From CAWBRT01 sp963819175 (lineage in GTDB: Bacteria; Acidobacteriota; Terriglobia; Terriglobales; Acidobacteriaceae): 64,000 nucleotides of DNA. The stretch spans positions 186,001 to 250,000 of the forward strand of contig CAWFVJ010000013.1 of NCBI GenBank assembly GCA_963819175.1. Direction: 5' to 3'. Of this stretch, positions 17,678 through 26,807 are shown one piece after another; the stretch's first letter is position 1; each line of letters starts with the position of its first letter. Position numbers and translations under genes: made by a program. The notes beneath the pieces were generated by a model. The model did not search any database, was not told the DNA's origin, and was given only the letters and a program-made list of their open reading frames with translations.

Positions 17678-19834
17678 GTGCGACTCGGATCGAAGTACCT
17701 GAACGCTAAAAGTCTTGTGCTCACGGCAGCACTGGCCAGCATCGCTGTTATCGGCTTGCCTGCTGCCTTGGCGCAGCAGTTTGTTTACAAGCCGACAACG
17801 ACGCTCTCCGCCGAGACGGCCAACAACACCAGTGCCGCCCCTTCGTTCACAGCGTTGAGCAATGGAGATACCGCGCCGGGCAATGTCAGCAAACTGGCAA
17901 CCGCGAACCTGCTCTACTCAGGCGCCAAGACCGCCGTCTACGCACAGTTCATGCCGTGGTTCGGTCAATCCAGCCACATCAATGTCGGCTATAACTCCGA
18001 CGATTCCACGCAAGTGCAAAAGCAAGTTACCGACATGTTGAGCCGCGGCATCTCCGGCGCCATCGTCGACTGGTACGGCCCCGACGCGGCTGTCGAAAAC
18101 AACACCACTTTGTTGCTCAAGGCTGAGGCGGAGAGCAGAAGCGGGGCCTTTGTCTTTGCCGTTCAGGAGGACGTGGGCGCGCTGAGCACGTGCGCAAACA
18201 CGTCGGGATGCAGTGTTACCCAGCAGCTCATCAGCGACCTGACTTACGTCTACGACAATTACGAGCGCTCGCCCGCTTACATGACTGTGAATGGCCGCCC
18301 GGTCGTGTTCTTTTTCGGTGTCGACAAGTACTCCATTACCTGGTCCTCGGTGCGCGGCAGCATTCCCGGCAATCCATACTTCATCTTCATCGGCACAAGT
18401 GGAATGACTCATGCGGACGCCGACGGATTCTTCGCCTGGGTCATTGTCGACACCAGCAATCGGGCAGACGAAAACCTTGGTGTGCTCTCCACTTTCTATT
18501 CTGGAATGCAGGCCCTTCCGAACGACTTAACCTATGGCGCTAGTTACATCGGATTCAATGAATCGCTTGCGCCCTGGGTCACGAGCAATCCCCGCATCAT
18601 GAATCAGAACTGCGGACAAACCTGGCTGGACACCTTTAGTACGGTTGCCAAAGCAGGCTACTCGGCAACCAACCAGCTGCAGGCAATTCAAATTGTCACT
18701 TGGAATGATTACGAGGAAGGCTCTGAGATCGAAACCGGGATCAGCAATTGTATTACGCTCTCGCCTTCGATCAACGGATCGTCACTGCAATGGACGGTTA
18801 CCGGCAACGAGAATGCAGTCGACCATTACACGGTTTTCATCTCCCTGGACGGCCAGCAACTCATGAATCTGGCCAACGTCGCTTCGGGAAAGCACGCGCT
18901 CGATCTTTCCACCTACAATCTGGCCCCGAACACCGCCTACCAGTTGTTCGTCGAAGCCATTGGCGCTCCCTCGGTGCAGAACCGAATGTCGGCACCCGTG
19001 GGATATATGCAGCAGTCGCCGAACGTCGTGCTCACCCTCAGTGCCACCAGCGGGACGGCTCCGCTGTCCATGACCGCCTCCATTACTTCGTCCTCCCCGA
19101 ATGGACCCATCACCAGTTCGACCATAAACTTCGGCGACGGCAGCGCGACAGTATCGGGCACGTCGGCAAGCCTGACAGCGCCCCACACGTATAGTTTGCC
19201 CGGCACATTTACGGTCACCGCTACGGTTAGGGATAGTGTTGGCGCATCTGCTTCGACAGCCCGGCAGGTAGTGGTTGCGCGGGCGACTCCAACCGCGGTG
19301 CTGTCGGTTACGCCGCTCAGCGGGAAGACCGTGTTGAAGGTTACCGCATCGCTTCAATCCTCGTCGCCCGATGGCACTATCAACAGTTCGACCATAAACT
19401 TCGGTGACGGCACCTCGGCTGTCACGGGCACGACGGCGAACCTGACCGCGAGTCATACTTACTACGTGCCTGGTACTTTCACAGTGACAGGCACCGTGAC
19501 CGATAGCCTAGGCGCGACAGCCTCTGCCACAAAGACTGTTACCGTCACCCCAGGCTGCGCAATCAGCGGCACCAACCGTAGCGTTACCATCTGCTCGCCA
19601 GTTGCCAACTCCACGGTCGCTTCGCCGGTACAAATCGTCGGCTACGCTACTGACAGCAAGACCATAACTGGAATGAACATCTACGTTGACAGCAAGCTGG
19701 TCTATCAGCAGAAGACGTCGGCAAAGCTTGTCAATCGAGCGGTCAGCATGAGCTCCGGAACGCATACGATCACAGTCAAGGCCTTTGATTCAAGCACGAA
19801 CTTCAGCAAGTCGATTACGATCAAGGTTCCGTAA
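17678..19834 (+). CDS. Secreted GH71/GH99-like glycoside hydrolase with two PKD domains
   Basis: 718 residues. A signal peptide (SLVLTAALASIAVIGLPAALA) is followed by a TIM-barrel-like region (about 75-370) with YAQFMPWFGQSSHINVGY, GISGAIVDWYG, YMTVNGRPVVFFFGVDKY and IVTWNDYEEGSEIETG; the WNDYxEGxEIE motif is typical of GH71 and GH99-like hydrolases that cut alpha-glucans or alpha-mannans. A beta-sandwich region (about 370-445), two PKD domains (STINFGDGS and STINFGDGT, with HTYSLPGTFTVTATV and HTYYVPGTFTVTGTV) and a C-terminal Ig-like domain follow. The second PKD domain closely repeats the first, indicating internal duplication. GTG at 17678 is the likely start. Substrate is unproven. Confidence 0.75.
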   Translation: MRLGSKYLNAKSLVLTAALASIAVIGLPAALAQQFVYKPTTTLSAETANNTSAAPSFTALSNGDTAPGNVSKLATANLLYSGAKTAVYAQFMPWFGQSSHINVGYNSDDSTQVQKQVTDMLSRGISGAIVDWYGPDAAVENNTTLLLKAEAESRSGAFVFAVQEDVGALSTCANTSGCSVTQQLISDLTYVYDNYERSPAYMTVNGRPVVFFFGVDKYSITWSSVRGSIPGNPYFIFIGTSGMTHADADGFFAWVIVDTSNRADENLGVLSTFYSGMQALPNDLTYGASYIGFNESLAPWVTSNPRIMNQNCGQTWLDTFSTVAKAGYSATNQLQAIQIVTWNDYEEGSEIETGISNCITLSPSINGSSLQWTVTGNENAVDHYTVFISLDGQQLMNLANVASGKHALDLSTYNLAPNTAYQLFVEAIGAPSVQNRMSAPVGYMQQSPNVVLTLSATSGTAPLSMTASITSSSPNGPITSSTINFGDGSATVSGTSASLTAPHTYSLPGTFTVTATVRDSVGASASTARQVVVARATPTAVLSVTPLSGKTVLKVTASLQSSSPDGTINSSTINFGDGTSAVTGTTANLTASHTYYVPGTFTVTGTVTDSLGATASATKTVTVTPGCAISGTNRSVTICSPVANSTVASPVQIVGYATDSKTITGMNIYVDSKLVYQQKTSAKLVNRAVSMSSGTHTITVKAFDSSTNFSKSITIKVP

Positions 19835-19901
19835 CAACAGGTACGTATCGCGGCCATGTCGTCAGCACCAACTTCTGGAAGGCTGAAGAACTCAAAGCAG
19901 T

Positions 19902-19995
19902 GTCATCTGGAGGCCGCGCCGGTTTTGCGCGACCGAAGGATCTGCTTTTATTCATCAGGCGCAAACAGCAGATCCTTCGCTGCGCTCAGGATGAC
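19902..19995. repeat. Palindromic dispersed repeat (GTCATCCTGAGC family)
   Basis: GTCAT at the left edge and ATGAC at the right bracket an inverted repeat: GACCGAAGGATCTGC pairs with GCAGATCCTTCGCTGCGCTC. It lies in the 316-base gap between the two convergent exported-protein genes and may act as a shared transcription stop. Similar elements are at 37962, 40088, 60262 and half copies at 41087 and 32486. Nothing else is visible in the gap. Confidence 0.7.
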
Positions 19996-20150
19996 ACCCT
20001 CGAAGAAAATTTAACGGTGGCCCATTGGATTCGCGGAAGCTACACCCCGCGAAAAAGCCGGACGTAAGAAGTCCCCGGCAAATGCTTCAGCATTTGCCGG
20101 AGTAACATCGAGCCCGGCGGTGATATGAGGGAACCTGCGGGCAAACCGCT

Positions 20151-22176
20151 CTACTTCAGCAGGCCGTACTTGTACAAAGTGGCATGGCCGCTGACATACA
20201 CATTTCCGTCGATCACCATTGGAATGATGAAATTGCCGCCTGCACCAAAGTCGGTGACATAGAGTTGATTGGCGACGTTGGTCGCGTCGAAGGCGCGCAG
20301 CCAGCCATTGCCGTTGAGGTCGTTCTCCGCCGTCCATACAATCGCGTTGGAGGTGCCGTTCGACGAGACGATGGTCAGCGGACCGCGTCCGGTCTGACCG
20401 TTACCCGGATAGAGGTGTGTCGATAGAGCCTTTTGCGTCAGCTTTCCGCTCGTGATGTCGTACTGCCGCAGGGGTCCGAATGCCGATCCAAAGTAGATGT
20501 TGCCGTTCCAATAGGCGGGCGAACCGTAAACACGCAGCGGAGCGCTGGCGTTGAAGGCCGCCTGCCCGCACGCCGCCGGATTAAACAGCACCGAGCTCAG
20601 AATCTGGCTGTCACTGCCCGACTGGAACTTGCCCAGATGGTTTTGATCGAGCAGGTAGGCTCGTCCTTCCTTGCTGCCGAGCGCGATGACGCTGGTTCCG
20701 GCGATCTGATCCGGGATCAGCGTCGGGCCGGAAGAGCCCAGATCAAGATCATCAGCACTCAAGCACACCGCGTTGTAGGGGGAGAAATAGTCCACCAGCG
20801 TCAGTTTGCCGCCAATCACATTCAACTTCAGAAAACTGTTCGGCAGATCGTTCGGCGGATCGAACAACGCGGTCGCGTCCGGGCGGCCGTTGCCGGTGGC
20901 GAAATATACGTTGCCATCGCTGTCTCCCGCCGGCCCGGCGCCAGCCATCCAGGAGCCGCCGCCACCACCGTTCGGCGTCGCATTATAGGCGTCGATAAAG
21001 TCCAGCGAAGCAGCATTGAAGGCAATCACCCAGCCGTGATACGGATCGTAATCGCTGAACGAGGCGAACGTCACGTAAACGACACCATTGTTCAGCAGCA
21101 GGGCTGGACGCTGGTTCTGGGTCAGCGGTTGGAAGGGGACATGCCCGACGCCGTCATTGCCCGACCCGGTTCCACTTACCACCGGGTTGATCGGCGCAGC
21201 GTTTAGTACGTCAGCCCCCGTTGTGATGTCGATTGCATGCAGGCGCTGCACCTGGTTGCCGCCCTCGGTGGTGCGCACCACCACGTACATCCAGTTGGTG
21301 ACGGGATCAATGACCGGCGTACCGGTGATCCCGACATCGCCGCCGATCGAGGTGCGCCCGCCCGTATAGCCATGGCCAATCGTGGCCGTCGAAGTCAGGA
21401 AACTGCGCTTCCAGAGCACCGTCCCCGGCACATCGGCGTTGAGCGCGTAGACGCTGTCGTTCTCCGTGCCGACATACAGCACGTTATAGGTGACGCCGTT
21501 GATGGAAACACCGGGCACATATAAGGGCTGGGTGTAAATGCTACCGTCCACGGTCCAGGAACCGAGCTTGCCGAAATTGGCCCCGTTGGTGACCGCCGCA
21601 ACTGTCAGCTTGCTCTCGTTCGCGTTCAACCCGGACCGCCCATTATCGTACTTGTAGGTATAAACGCCCGAGATTGGAGGAGGCGGAGGGGGCGGAGGAG
21701 GATTTGGCACGTTCACCATAGCGCTCGCGACCAACGAGGCGTCAGAGGCCGAGGTTGCCGTCACCGTGTACGTTCCGGGCGTGCTTGCCGTATACAGGCC
21801 GTTCGAGGTAATGGTTCCTGTCGCGGCACTGCCGCCCGCCACACCATTCACCGCCCAGGAAACTGTCGTGCTGGACGCTCCCGTAACCGAAGCCGTGAAC
21901 TGCTGCGTGCCGGACAGTGTTACCGTGGTTGAACTCGGCGAGATCGAAATCGATGCCGCAGGCCCTGCACCGGTGCCGGTATCCGTTGTTGTTCCTGATG
22001 AGCTAGTGCTTCCTGTCCCCCCCTGTTCCTGGAGAAGTTGGCGTCCCTGCACCTGATGCATTGCTCGCGGCCGTCGCTTCGACACCACGGCCACATCCGG
22101 AGAACAAAAGGCAAAGCGACAAAATCGCAAGCGGAACTGCTGCCACCGCACTCCAGCGAACATCATTCCGAATCAT
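20151..22176 (-). CDS. PQQ-type beta-propeller lipoprotein with Ig-like domain, frameshifted
   Basis: The correct start is ATG at 22176, with AGGAG seven bases before it. It opens a lipoprotein signal peptide (VPLAILSLCLLFSGCGRG, lipobox LFSGC). This frame runs into the main frame at a run of seven C (plus strand, 22017-22023); one G fewer in the coding strand joins them as PGTGGTGSTSSSG. Then follow a Ser/Thr/Gly linker, a Big_2-like Ig domain (ISISPSSTTVTLSGTQQFTA...), a nine-proline linker, and a propeller of PQQ/WD-like blades (NVLYVGTENDSVYALNAD, TPVIDPVTNWMYVVVRT, VYFATGNGRPD, NIYFGSAFGPLRQYD, NVYVSGHATLYKYGLL). Probably a surface-anchored binding or scaffolding protein rather than a PQQ enzyme. 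Total about 675 residues. Confidence 0.75.
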
Positions 22177-22497
22177 CCATTACTCCTGTGAAAGCGCCAG
22201 CGGGCCGAAATCCTGACTCACTCACAGATTCGGAAGCACGATCCGGAGTTGCTCCTAAGGTTATTGATTAAGTAGTCAATTATCGAAAATGCACGGCCCT
22301 CTGCTCCGCTTTCCACAGCCGTGCGGGTATTTTGCCAGGTGAAGCGACTGAATCAGGATGTGGCAACACGCGGCAACCTAGTGGGCTCCAATATGCCAAG
22401 CAACATCTGGTGTGAGGATTAGGTCAATCCTTAGTTCCGTAATTTCCCTGTTGTCCTGAGTAGAATCTGACGTAGAATCGCCGACAAGGAGCGGATC
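22177..22497. other. Divergent intergenic region before xseB
   Basis: 321 bases. A hairpin-forming pair GCACGGC / GCCGTGC spans about 22290-22325 and is followed by GGGTATTTT. Near 22451 TTGTCC and, 16 bases later, TAGAAT form a plausible promoter for xseB. No gene is visible. Confidence 0.35.
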
Positions 22498-22734
22498 TTG
22501 CCGAAATTCGAAGAGTGCCTTCAGCGTCTTGAAATCATCGTCCAGCAATTAGAGCGGGGCGATCTTCCATTGGAGCAGGCTCTAAAACTCTTTGAAGAAG
22601 GCGTGGGGCTTTCAGATTCCTGTCGTCGGGAGCTGGAAGAAGCCGAGGGCAAGGTCGAAATCCTGCTTAAGCAAAACGGAAAGCTGCAACCGGAACCTTT
22701 CGCGAATACTGCCGATCGGTCGGAGTCACAATAG
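22498..22734 (+). CDS. xseB: Exodeoxyribonuclease VII small subunit
   Basis: 78-residue coiled-coil subunit of exonuclease VII, which degrades single-stranded DNA with the large subunit XseA. The diagnostic pattern FEECLQRLEIIVQQLERGDLPLEQALKLFEEGVGLS followed by CRRELEEAEGKVEIL is present in full, and length fits. The TTG start at 22498 is supported by AAGGAG at the right spacing; translation from any downstream start would lose the first helix. xseA is not in this window. The next gene starts 127 bases on. Confidence 0.93.
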   Translation: MPKFEECLQRLEIIVQQLERGDLPLEQALKLFEEGVGLSDSCRRELEEAEGKVEILLKQNGKLQPEPFANTADRSESQ

Positions 22735-22861
22735 CAGCCCAATAACTCAGTTCTGGGGCGCCTCTATCGCCCATTGCTTTGCTCATCCTGCGCAAGCCTG
22801 GGAACCGGTCATACTGACTCATCCGGGCAGACCGCGAGGACTCGAGCCGGGGAGAATTTGT

Positions 22862-23236
22862 ATGCAGTCATTGTCGATTCTCATTGCCCAGGCGGATGCT
22901 GGAGTTGGCGAACTACTCGCCGCAAGCTTACGAACACACTTCCGGGAAATCCGCGTAGTACGCGGCCTGCACGAGTTGCGGGAGCAACATTCTCAAAACC
23001 AGGAGCCCTACGCCGTAGTTGTTGATCTCGAGTTGGTCAATTTCCAGGAGCTGCATGAAATATGCGGTTGCTACCGCAATGCTGCGGTTATCTGTACCCA
23101 TCGTCTCGCCGATGATGAGATGTGGGTCGCAGCGCTGGCCGCCGGCGCAACCGATTGTTGTGTGCCCAACGACGTTGTCGGTATCCTCCGGGCCGCCTCC
23201 GGCGCGCGGAGACCCAGTGCCAAGGCGGCGGCCTGA
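22862..23236 (+). CDS. Response-regulator receiver-like protein
   Basis: 124 residues of a CheY-like alpha/beta fold: LSILIAQADAGVGELLAASL, YAVVVDLELVNFQELHEI (DLE at the usual phospho-acceptor strand), AAVICTHRLADDEMWVAALAAGATDCCVPNDV. The acidic pair usually found after the first strand is missing (AQADAG) and the Thr/Lys positions are not clear, so it may be a degenerate receiver that does not take up phosphate. GGGGAG precedes the ATG. No kinase gene is near. Confidence 0.6.
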   Translation: MQSLSILIAQADAGVGELLAASLRTHFREIRVVRGLHELREQHSQNQEPYAVVVDLELVNFQELHEICGCYRNAAVICTHRLADDEMWVAALAAGATDCCVPNDVVGILRAASGARRPSAKAAA

Positions 23237-23296
23237 TCTTGGAGTTTGCCGGGCGCCAGTTAGTTGTGATCCGGGATATGCCCGCGAGGCGATGCT

Positions 23297-23551
23297 CTAG
23301 CACGCTTCCCGAGATGCTGTATCCGGAAATCAACGTCATTTCGAGCGAGCGCGGTGTTTTGGCGCGAGTCGAGAAATCTTGTGGTTTGCCGAAAAACACA
23401 AGATCCCTCCACTCCGCGCTTGAATAGCTTCTTGCTTATCGAGTGCAATCGGGTACGCAGTTTGGCTGCTCCGGCCTGCGGGCACTAGGTGCTCCGGTCG
23501 GGATGACGTCTTTCGGGAACACCGGATATAGCAACTGAGGAACCGCTCTAG
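23297..23551. repeat. MITE-like palindromic element with CTAG ends, copy inserted at the clc stop codon
   Basis: 255-base element bounded by CTAG. Its ends are inverted copies of each other (GATGCTGTATCCGG on the left, CCGGATATAGCAACTGAGG on the right, matching at most positions), with inner hairpins (CACAAGATCCCTCCACTCCGC and GAGTCGAGAAATCTTGTG-type arms). A nearly identical copy in opposite orientation lies at 48941-49196 and a shorter one near 9021. The right-hand CTAG provides the stop codon of clc. It encodes no protein. Confidence 0.75.
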
Positions 23552-25329
23552 TTCGCCGGCAACTCCTCTCCAGGCTCTTCCACTCCGGCGTTCCTGTAGG
23601 CGTTGATCACATCCTGCACCGAGATAATCCCGATCAGCATTGCGGGATCTGCTCGATGCACCACCGGCAGGAATGGCCAGTCGCTGATGTGACGCAGGGC
23701 TGTCTCCAGGGACTGATCCGGATAGAGCGCGGGAATGAACATGTTCAGCCGCGAGCCCAGCGATTCGCTTCCGTCGGGCTCCAGTTCCAGCAGCGTCTGC
23801 CGCGAAACGCCCGCCCATCGCCCGCCTGGCAACTTCACCAGGAAGAAATCGGCTTTTGCACCCTCGATGACATCCAGGGCGCGAGTCAGCGAGCCTTTGC
23901 CGTCGAGCACTTGTTCCGCGAATGGGCACAGCGCATCTTCCACGCGCAGGATTGCCACTTCGCGCTCTTCTTCCAGCAATGGCAGATCGAGCCCGTCCTG
24001 CCGCGAGAGCAGATCGAAAATCGGCACTCTCTGAAAGGTGCGCGAAATCAGATATGCAATCGTGTTTGAGACGATGACCGGCAAGATGATCGAATAATTG
24101 CCGCTCACCTCCAGGGTCATGATGATCGATGTCATGGGCGCGCGCAGGATTCCCGCAAACAGAGCGCCCATACCGATGAGCGCATACGCACCCACGGGAA
24201 TCGACAATTGCGGGAAGAAAGACTGCTCCATTCCGCCGACCGCGCCGCCAAGCATCGCGCCGATGAACAACGTGGGAGCGAACAGCCCGCCCGGAGTGCC
24301 ACTGGTAAACGATATTCCGGTCGTCAGGATCTTCAATCCAGCCAGGATTCCCAGTATCTCCCAGCCGAAACGCGCATTCATCGCCTGGTCGATTGAGCTG
24401 TAGCCGGCGCCCATGACTTGCGGAAATCGGATGCCGATCAACCCGACCAGCAACCCGGCCACCGCCGGTTGCAGATATTGCGTCCACGATGGCAGGCGCC
24501 GCAGATTTGGTCTGAGCAGGGCTATGAACTTGACGAAAACCACCGACGCGATGCCGCCTAACACTCCCAATGCCGCATAGGCGATCAACTCGCCGGGGTG
24601 TTCGAGATGATACTCCGGAACGCGAAACAGCGGCTCCTGCCCGAGAAACCAGCGCTCGACCACCGTGCTCGATATGGCAGACAGCACCACCGCGCCGAGA
24701 ATGCCCGCCGTCCAGCGGCCGATGACTTCTTCAATGACAAACAATACGGCGGTGATCGGCGCATTAAAGGCCGCCGCCAGCCCCGCGGCCGCGCCGACAG
24801 GCGCAATCAGACGCAAGCGCTCGCGCGAAAGCCGCAGCCGCCTTCCGATCAAGGATGCTATGCCGGCGCCGATCTGTAGCGCCGGATCCTCCGGACCGAG
24901 GGATTGTCCGCTGCCAATCGCCAGCGCACTGGTCAGAAACTTGCCGATCGTGGTGCTGCTGCCCACGTACCCGTCATAGATATAGAGCGCGCCCTTCGTC
25001 TGGTTCACGCCGCTGCCGCGCACGCGTGGAAAGGATTTGCCGACCAGAACCGCAATCAGCAACCCAGCCAGCGCCGGAGCGATGAACACACGCGGAACAT
25101 CCGGCCGCAGACCGGTGCCCAGCAGCAGCCATCGCACGGCGGCGATGGCAACCCTGAAGAGCACCACTACCAGTCCCGCAATCGAGCCGATGATGACCGA
25201 CAGCACGAGAAAAAACTGCTCCTCGCGCAACGACAAAAGCGCCGACCCGGTCAGCATCCGCCGCAGAGACGACCAGTACTTTCGCCGTACAGGACTGCCG
25301 CTGGTTGTCCGCTTTTCGACCGGCTTCAT
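23548..25329 (-). CDS. ClC-family chloride channel or antiporter with CBS domains
   Basis: 593 residues. The ClC membrane domain has about ten hydrophobic segments, with the conserved blocks RGSGVNQTKGALYI, GSGQSLGPEDPALQIGAGIAS (carrying the gating Glu), GAAAGLAAAFNAPITAVLFVIEEV, and TGISFTSGTPGGLFAPTLFIGAMLGG. Two C-terminal CBS motifs follow, ending SVQDVINAYRNAGVEEPGEELPAN. The first filter block reads GSGVNQ instead of the textbook GSGIP, and the second GPEDP instead of GREGP, as in a divergent ClC subgroup; the Glu is kept. The start overlaps the TPR gene stop (TAATG), so translation is probably coupled. The stop codon comes from a mobile-like repeat, so the original C-terminus may have been slightly different. 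Confidence 0.9.
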   Translation of the reverse strand: MKPVEKRTTSGSPVRRKYWSSLRRMLTGSALLSLREEQFFLVLSVIIGSIAGLVVVLFRVAIAAVRWLLLGTGLRPDVPRVFIAPALAGLLIAVLVGKSFPRVRGSGVNQTKGALYIYDGYVGSSTTIGKFLTSALAIGSGQSLGPEDPALQIGAGIASLIGRRLRLSRERLRLIAPVGAAAGLAAAFNAPITAVLFVIEEVIGRWTAGILGAVVLSAISSTVVERWFLGQEPLFRVPEYHLEHPGELIAYAALGVLGGIASVVFVKFIALLRPNLRRLPSWTQYLQPAVAGLLVGLIGIRFPQVMGAGYSSIDQAMNARFGWEILGILAGLKILTTGISFTSGTPGGLFAPTLFIGAMLGGAVGGMEQSFFPQLSIPVGAYALIGMGALFAGILRAPMTSIIMTLEVSGNYSIILPVIVSNTIAYLISRTFQRVPIFDLLSRQDGLDLPLLEEEREVAILRVEDALCPFAEQVLDGKGSLTRALDVIEGAKADFFLVKLPGGRWAGVSRQTLLELEPDGSESLGSRLNMFIPALYPDQSLETALRHISDWPFLPVVHRADPAMLIGIISVQDVINAYRNAGVEEPGEELPAN

Positions 25330-26579
25330 TACTGGTTCCCCCAGCGATGATGGCCGATGGTGGCCAGCAACTCGTCCATCCCGCTCGGTGCGCCGCACAT
25401 CCTTGCCGCGGCATCTTCGGTGGCGAAAACGAACCGCATCATGTTCTCCACCACGTCATCGCGGCCTCGCAATCGGCCTTCCGTCGCGTAGCGTCTCAGT
25501 TGCTCGGCCCAGCTCTGGAGCTGAGCCAGCTTGTCCGCATCCGCTTGCGTATCGGACGAGGGGGTATGCGGCGGACTGGCGGCTGCGGCCTTCGCGCGGG
25601 AGAGGACGCACTCATCGAGGCGCTTCACGGCCGCTTCGTACGCGGCGAACGTGCGCCGCGCCCGCTCTGCCGCATTCACTCCCGGTGAAAAAGGATCGGC
25701 TGCGAGCAGTTGCTCCGCCCTGGTCAGCAGGGTCCTTGAGTTGGCGTCCTGATCGTCCAGCCTCACCGCGTCCGTCAAGTAGCGTATGGCTGCCGGATAA
25801 TCGCCAGCCTGAAGCGCCACCGCTCCGGTGCCCGCGTAGGCAGCCGCAAAATTATGATCCAGTTGTCTGGCATGTTGAAACTCGGCAAGCGCCCGGTGGG
25901 TGTTACCCAGTTGGAAATAGATCCGCCCAAGCCGGCTATGGGCATTCGCGCTCTGCGGAAGTTCAGGCAATAGCGCTGCCAGCTCTGCCTCTGCGGCCTC
26001 ATTCTGGTGATTCGCGGCCAGCACTTCCAGCAGTTCGAATCGTGTATTCAGGCGCTCGACCGCAGGCGCTTTCCCTGGACTCCAGATGCCGTCGATGGCG
26101 GCGTGATAATAACGATTCGCATCGTTCAACTCGCCCTTGCCGGCCGCAATCCGCGCCAGTTCCAGGTTCACCTTTGCATCGGTTGGATGTTCATCCAGAA
26201 GGCTCAGGAGGCGCGAACGGGCCTCGTTCGGGCGTCCGGCGGCAAGCAGCGATTCGGCGAGTCGAACCCGGTATTCGTCGTCGTCCCGCTTGGCATAGAC
26301 CAGCGCAGTCTCGAAATCTTCAACCGCCTGTGCGGGACGGTGCGAGTTGAGCGCAGCCACGCCTCTTTGATACCAATTGGAGGCCAACTCATCCTGCCGA
26401 TGGTTGAACCAGTCCACCACCATGCGCGTAAAACTGAAACCCGCAATGATGATCAGCACCAGCACGGGCACTCCGAACCTGTGTCGGTGAAGCGAAGCCG
26501 CCGCTTCGCAATTGGCGCATCGCCCCGCCGTGGTTAGGGGCTCGCCGCACACCATGCATGTCTGGTTCGACGCTGGCAT
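25329..26579 (-). CDS. Zinc-ribbon, membrane-anchored TPR protein
   Basis: 416 residues. The N-terminus carries a CxxC-x10-CxxC zinc ribbon (CMVCGEPLTTAGRCANC), then one membrane segment (VPVLVLIIIAGFSFTRMVV), then TPR repeats (WYQRGVAALNSHRPAQAVEDF, RLGRIYFQLGNTHRALAEF, AGTGAVALQAGDYPAAIRYL) and a helical C-terminal part. The zinc ribbon would be cytoplasmic and the TPRs external. It probably works as an adaptor; no specific partner is known. Its stop overlaps the clc start by one base, which argues for co-transcription. ATG at 26579 has no strong ribosome site. Confidence 0.75.
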   Translation of the reverse strand: MPASNQTCMVCGEPLTTAGRCANCEAAASLHRHRFGVPVLVLIIIAGFSFTRMVVDWFNHRQDELASNWYQRGVAALNSHRPAQAVEDFETALVYAKRDDDEYRVRLAESLLAAGRPNEARSRLLSLLDEHPTDAKVNLELARIAAGKGELNDANRYYHAAIDGIWSPGKAPAVERLNTRFELLEVLAANHQNEAAEAELAALLPELPQSANAHSRLGRIYFQLGNTHRALAEFQHARQLDHNFAAAYAGTGAVALQAGDYPAAIRYLTDAVRLDDQDANSRTLLTRAEQLLAADPFSPGVNAAERARRTFAAYEAAVKRLDECVLSRAKAAAASPPHTPSSDTQADADKLAQLQSWAEQLRRYATEGRLRGRDDVVENMMRFVFATEDAAARMCGAPSGMDELLATIGHHRWGNQ

Positions 26580-26691
26580 GTTGAATTTTTAAGTTAGCAG
26601 ATTTGGCGGCGCTATGCGCGTTCCTACTGGTGTCAACCTCGTCACCTATCACAAAGTGCTTGCGGCGCTTGCGAACCCTCCTTGAAACGCA

Positions 26692-26721
26692 AAAAGGAGA
26701 GGCAGGTTTGCCTCTCCTTTT
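26692..26721 (-). terminator. Bidirectional intrinsic terminator
   Basis: Perfect 13-bp stem AAAAGGAGAGGCA / TGCCTCTCCTTTT with a four-base loop. T-runs on both strands make it work in either direction; it ends the TonB-like gene transcript (stop at 26808) before the TPR/clc genes. Confidence 0.85.
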
Positions 26722-26807
26722 CTATATTCCGGCTCTTTGCGTCAGCTTTGGCGCAATCCGGGCTCCTGCGACAGCCGGATTTTAACCCCGGCGAGTCAGC
26801 AACGGAG

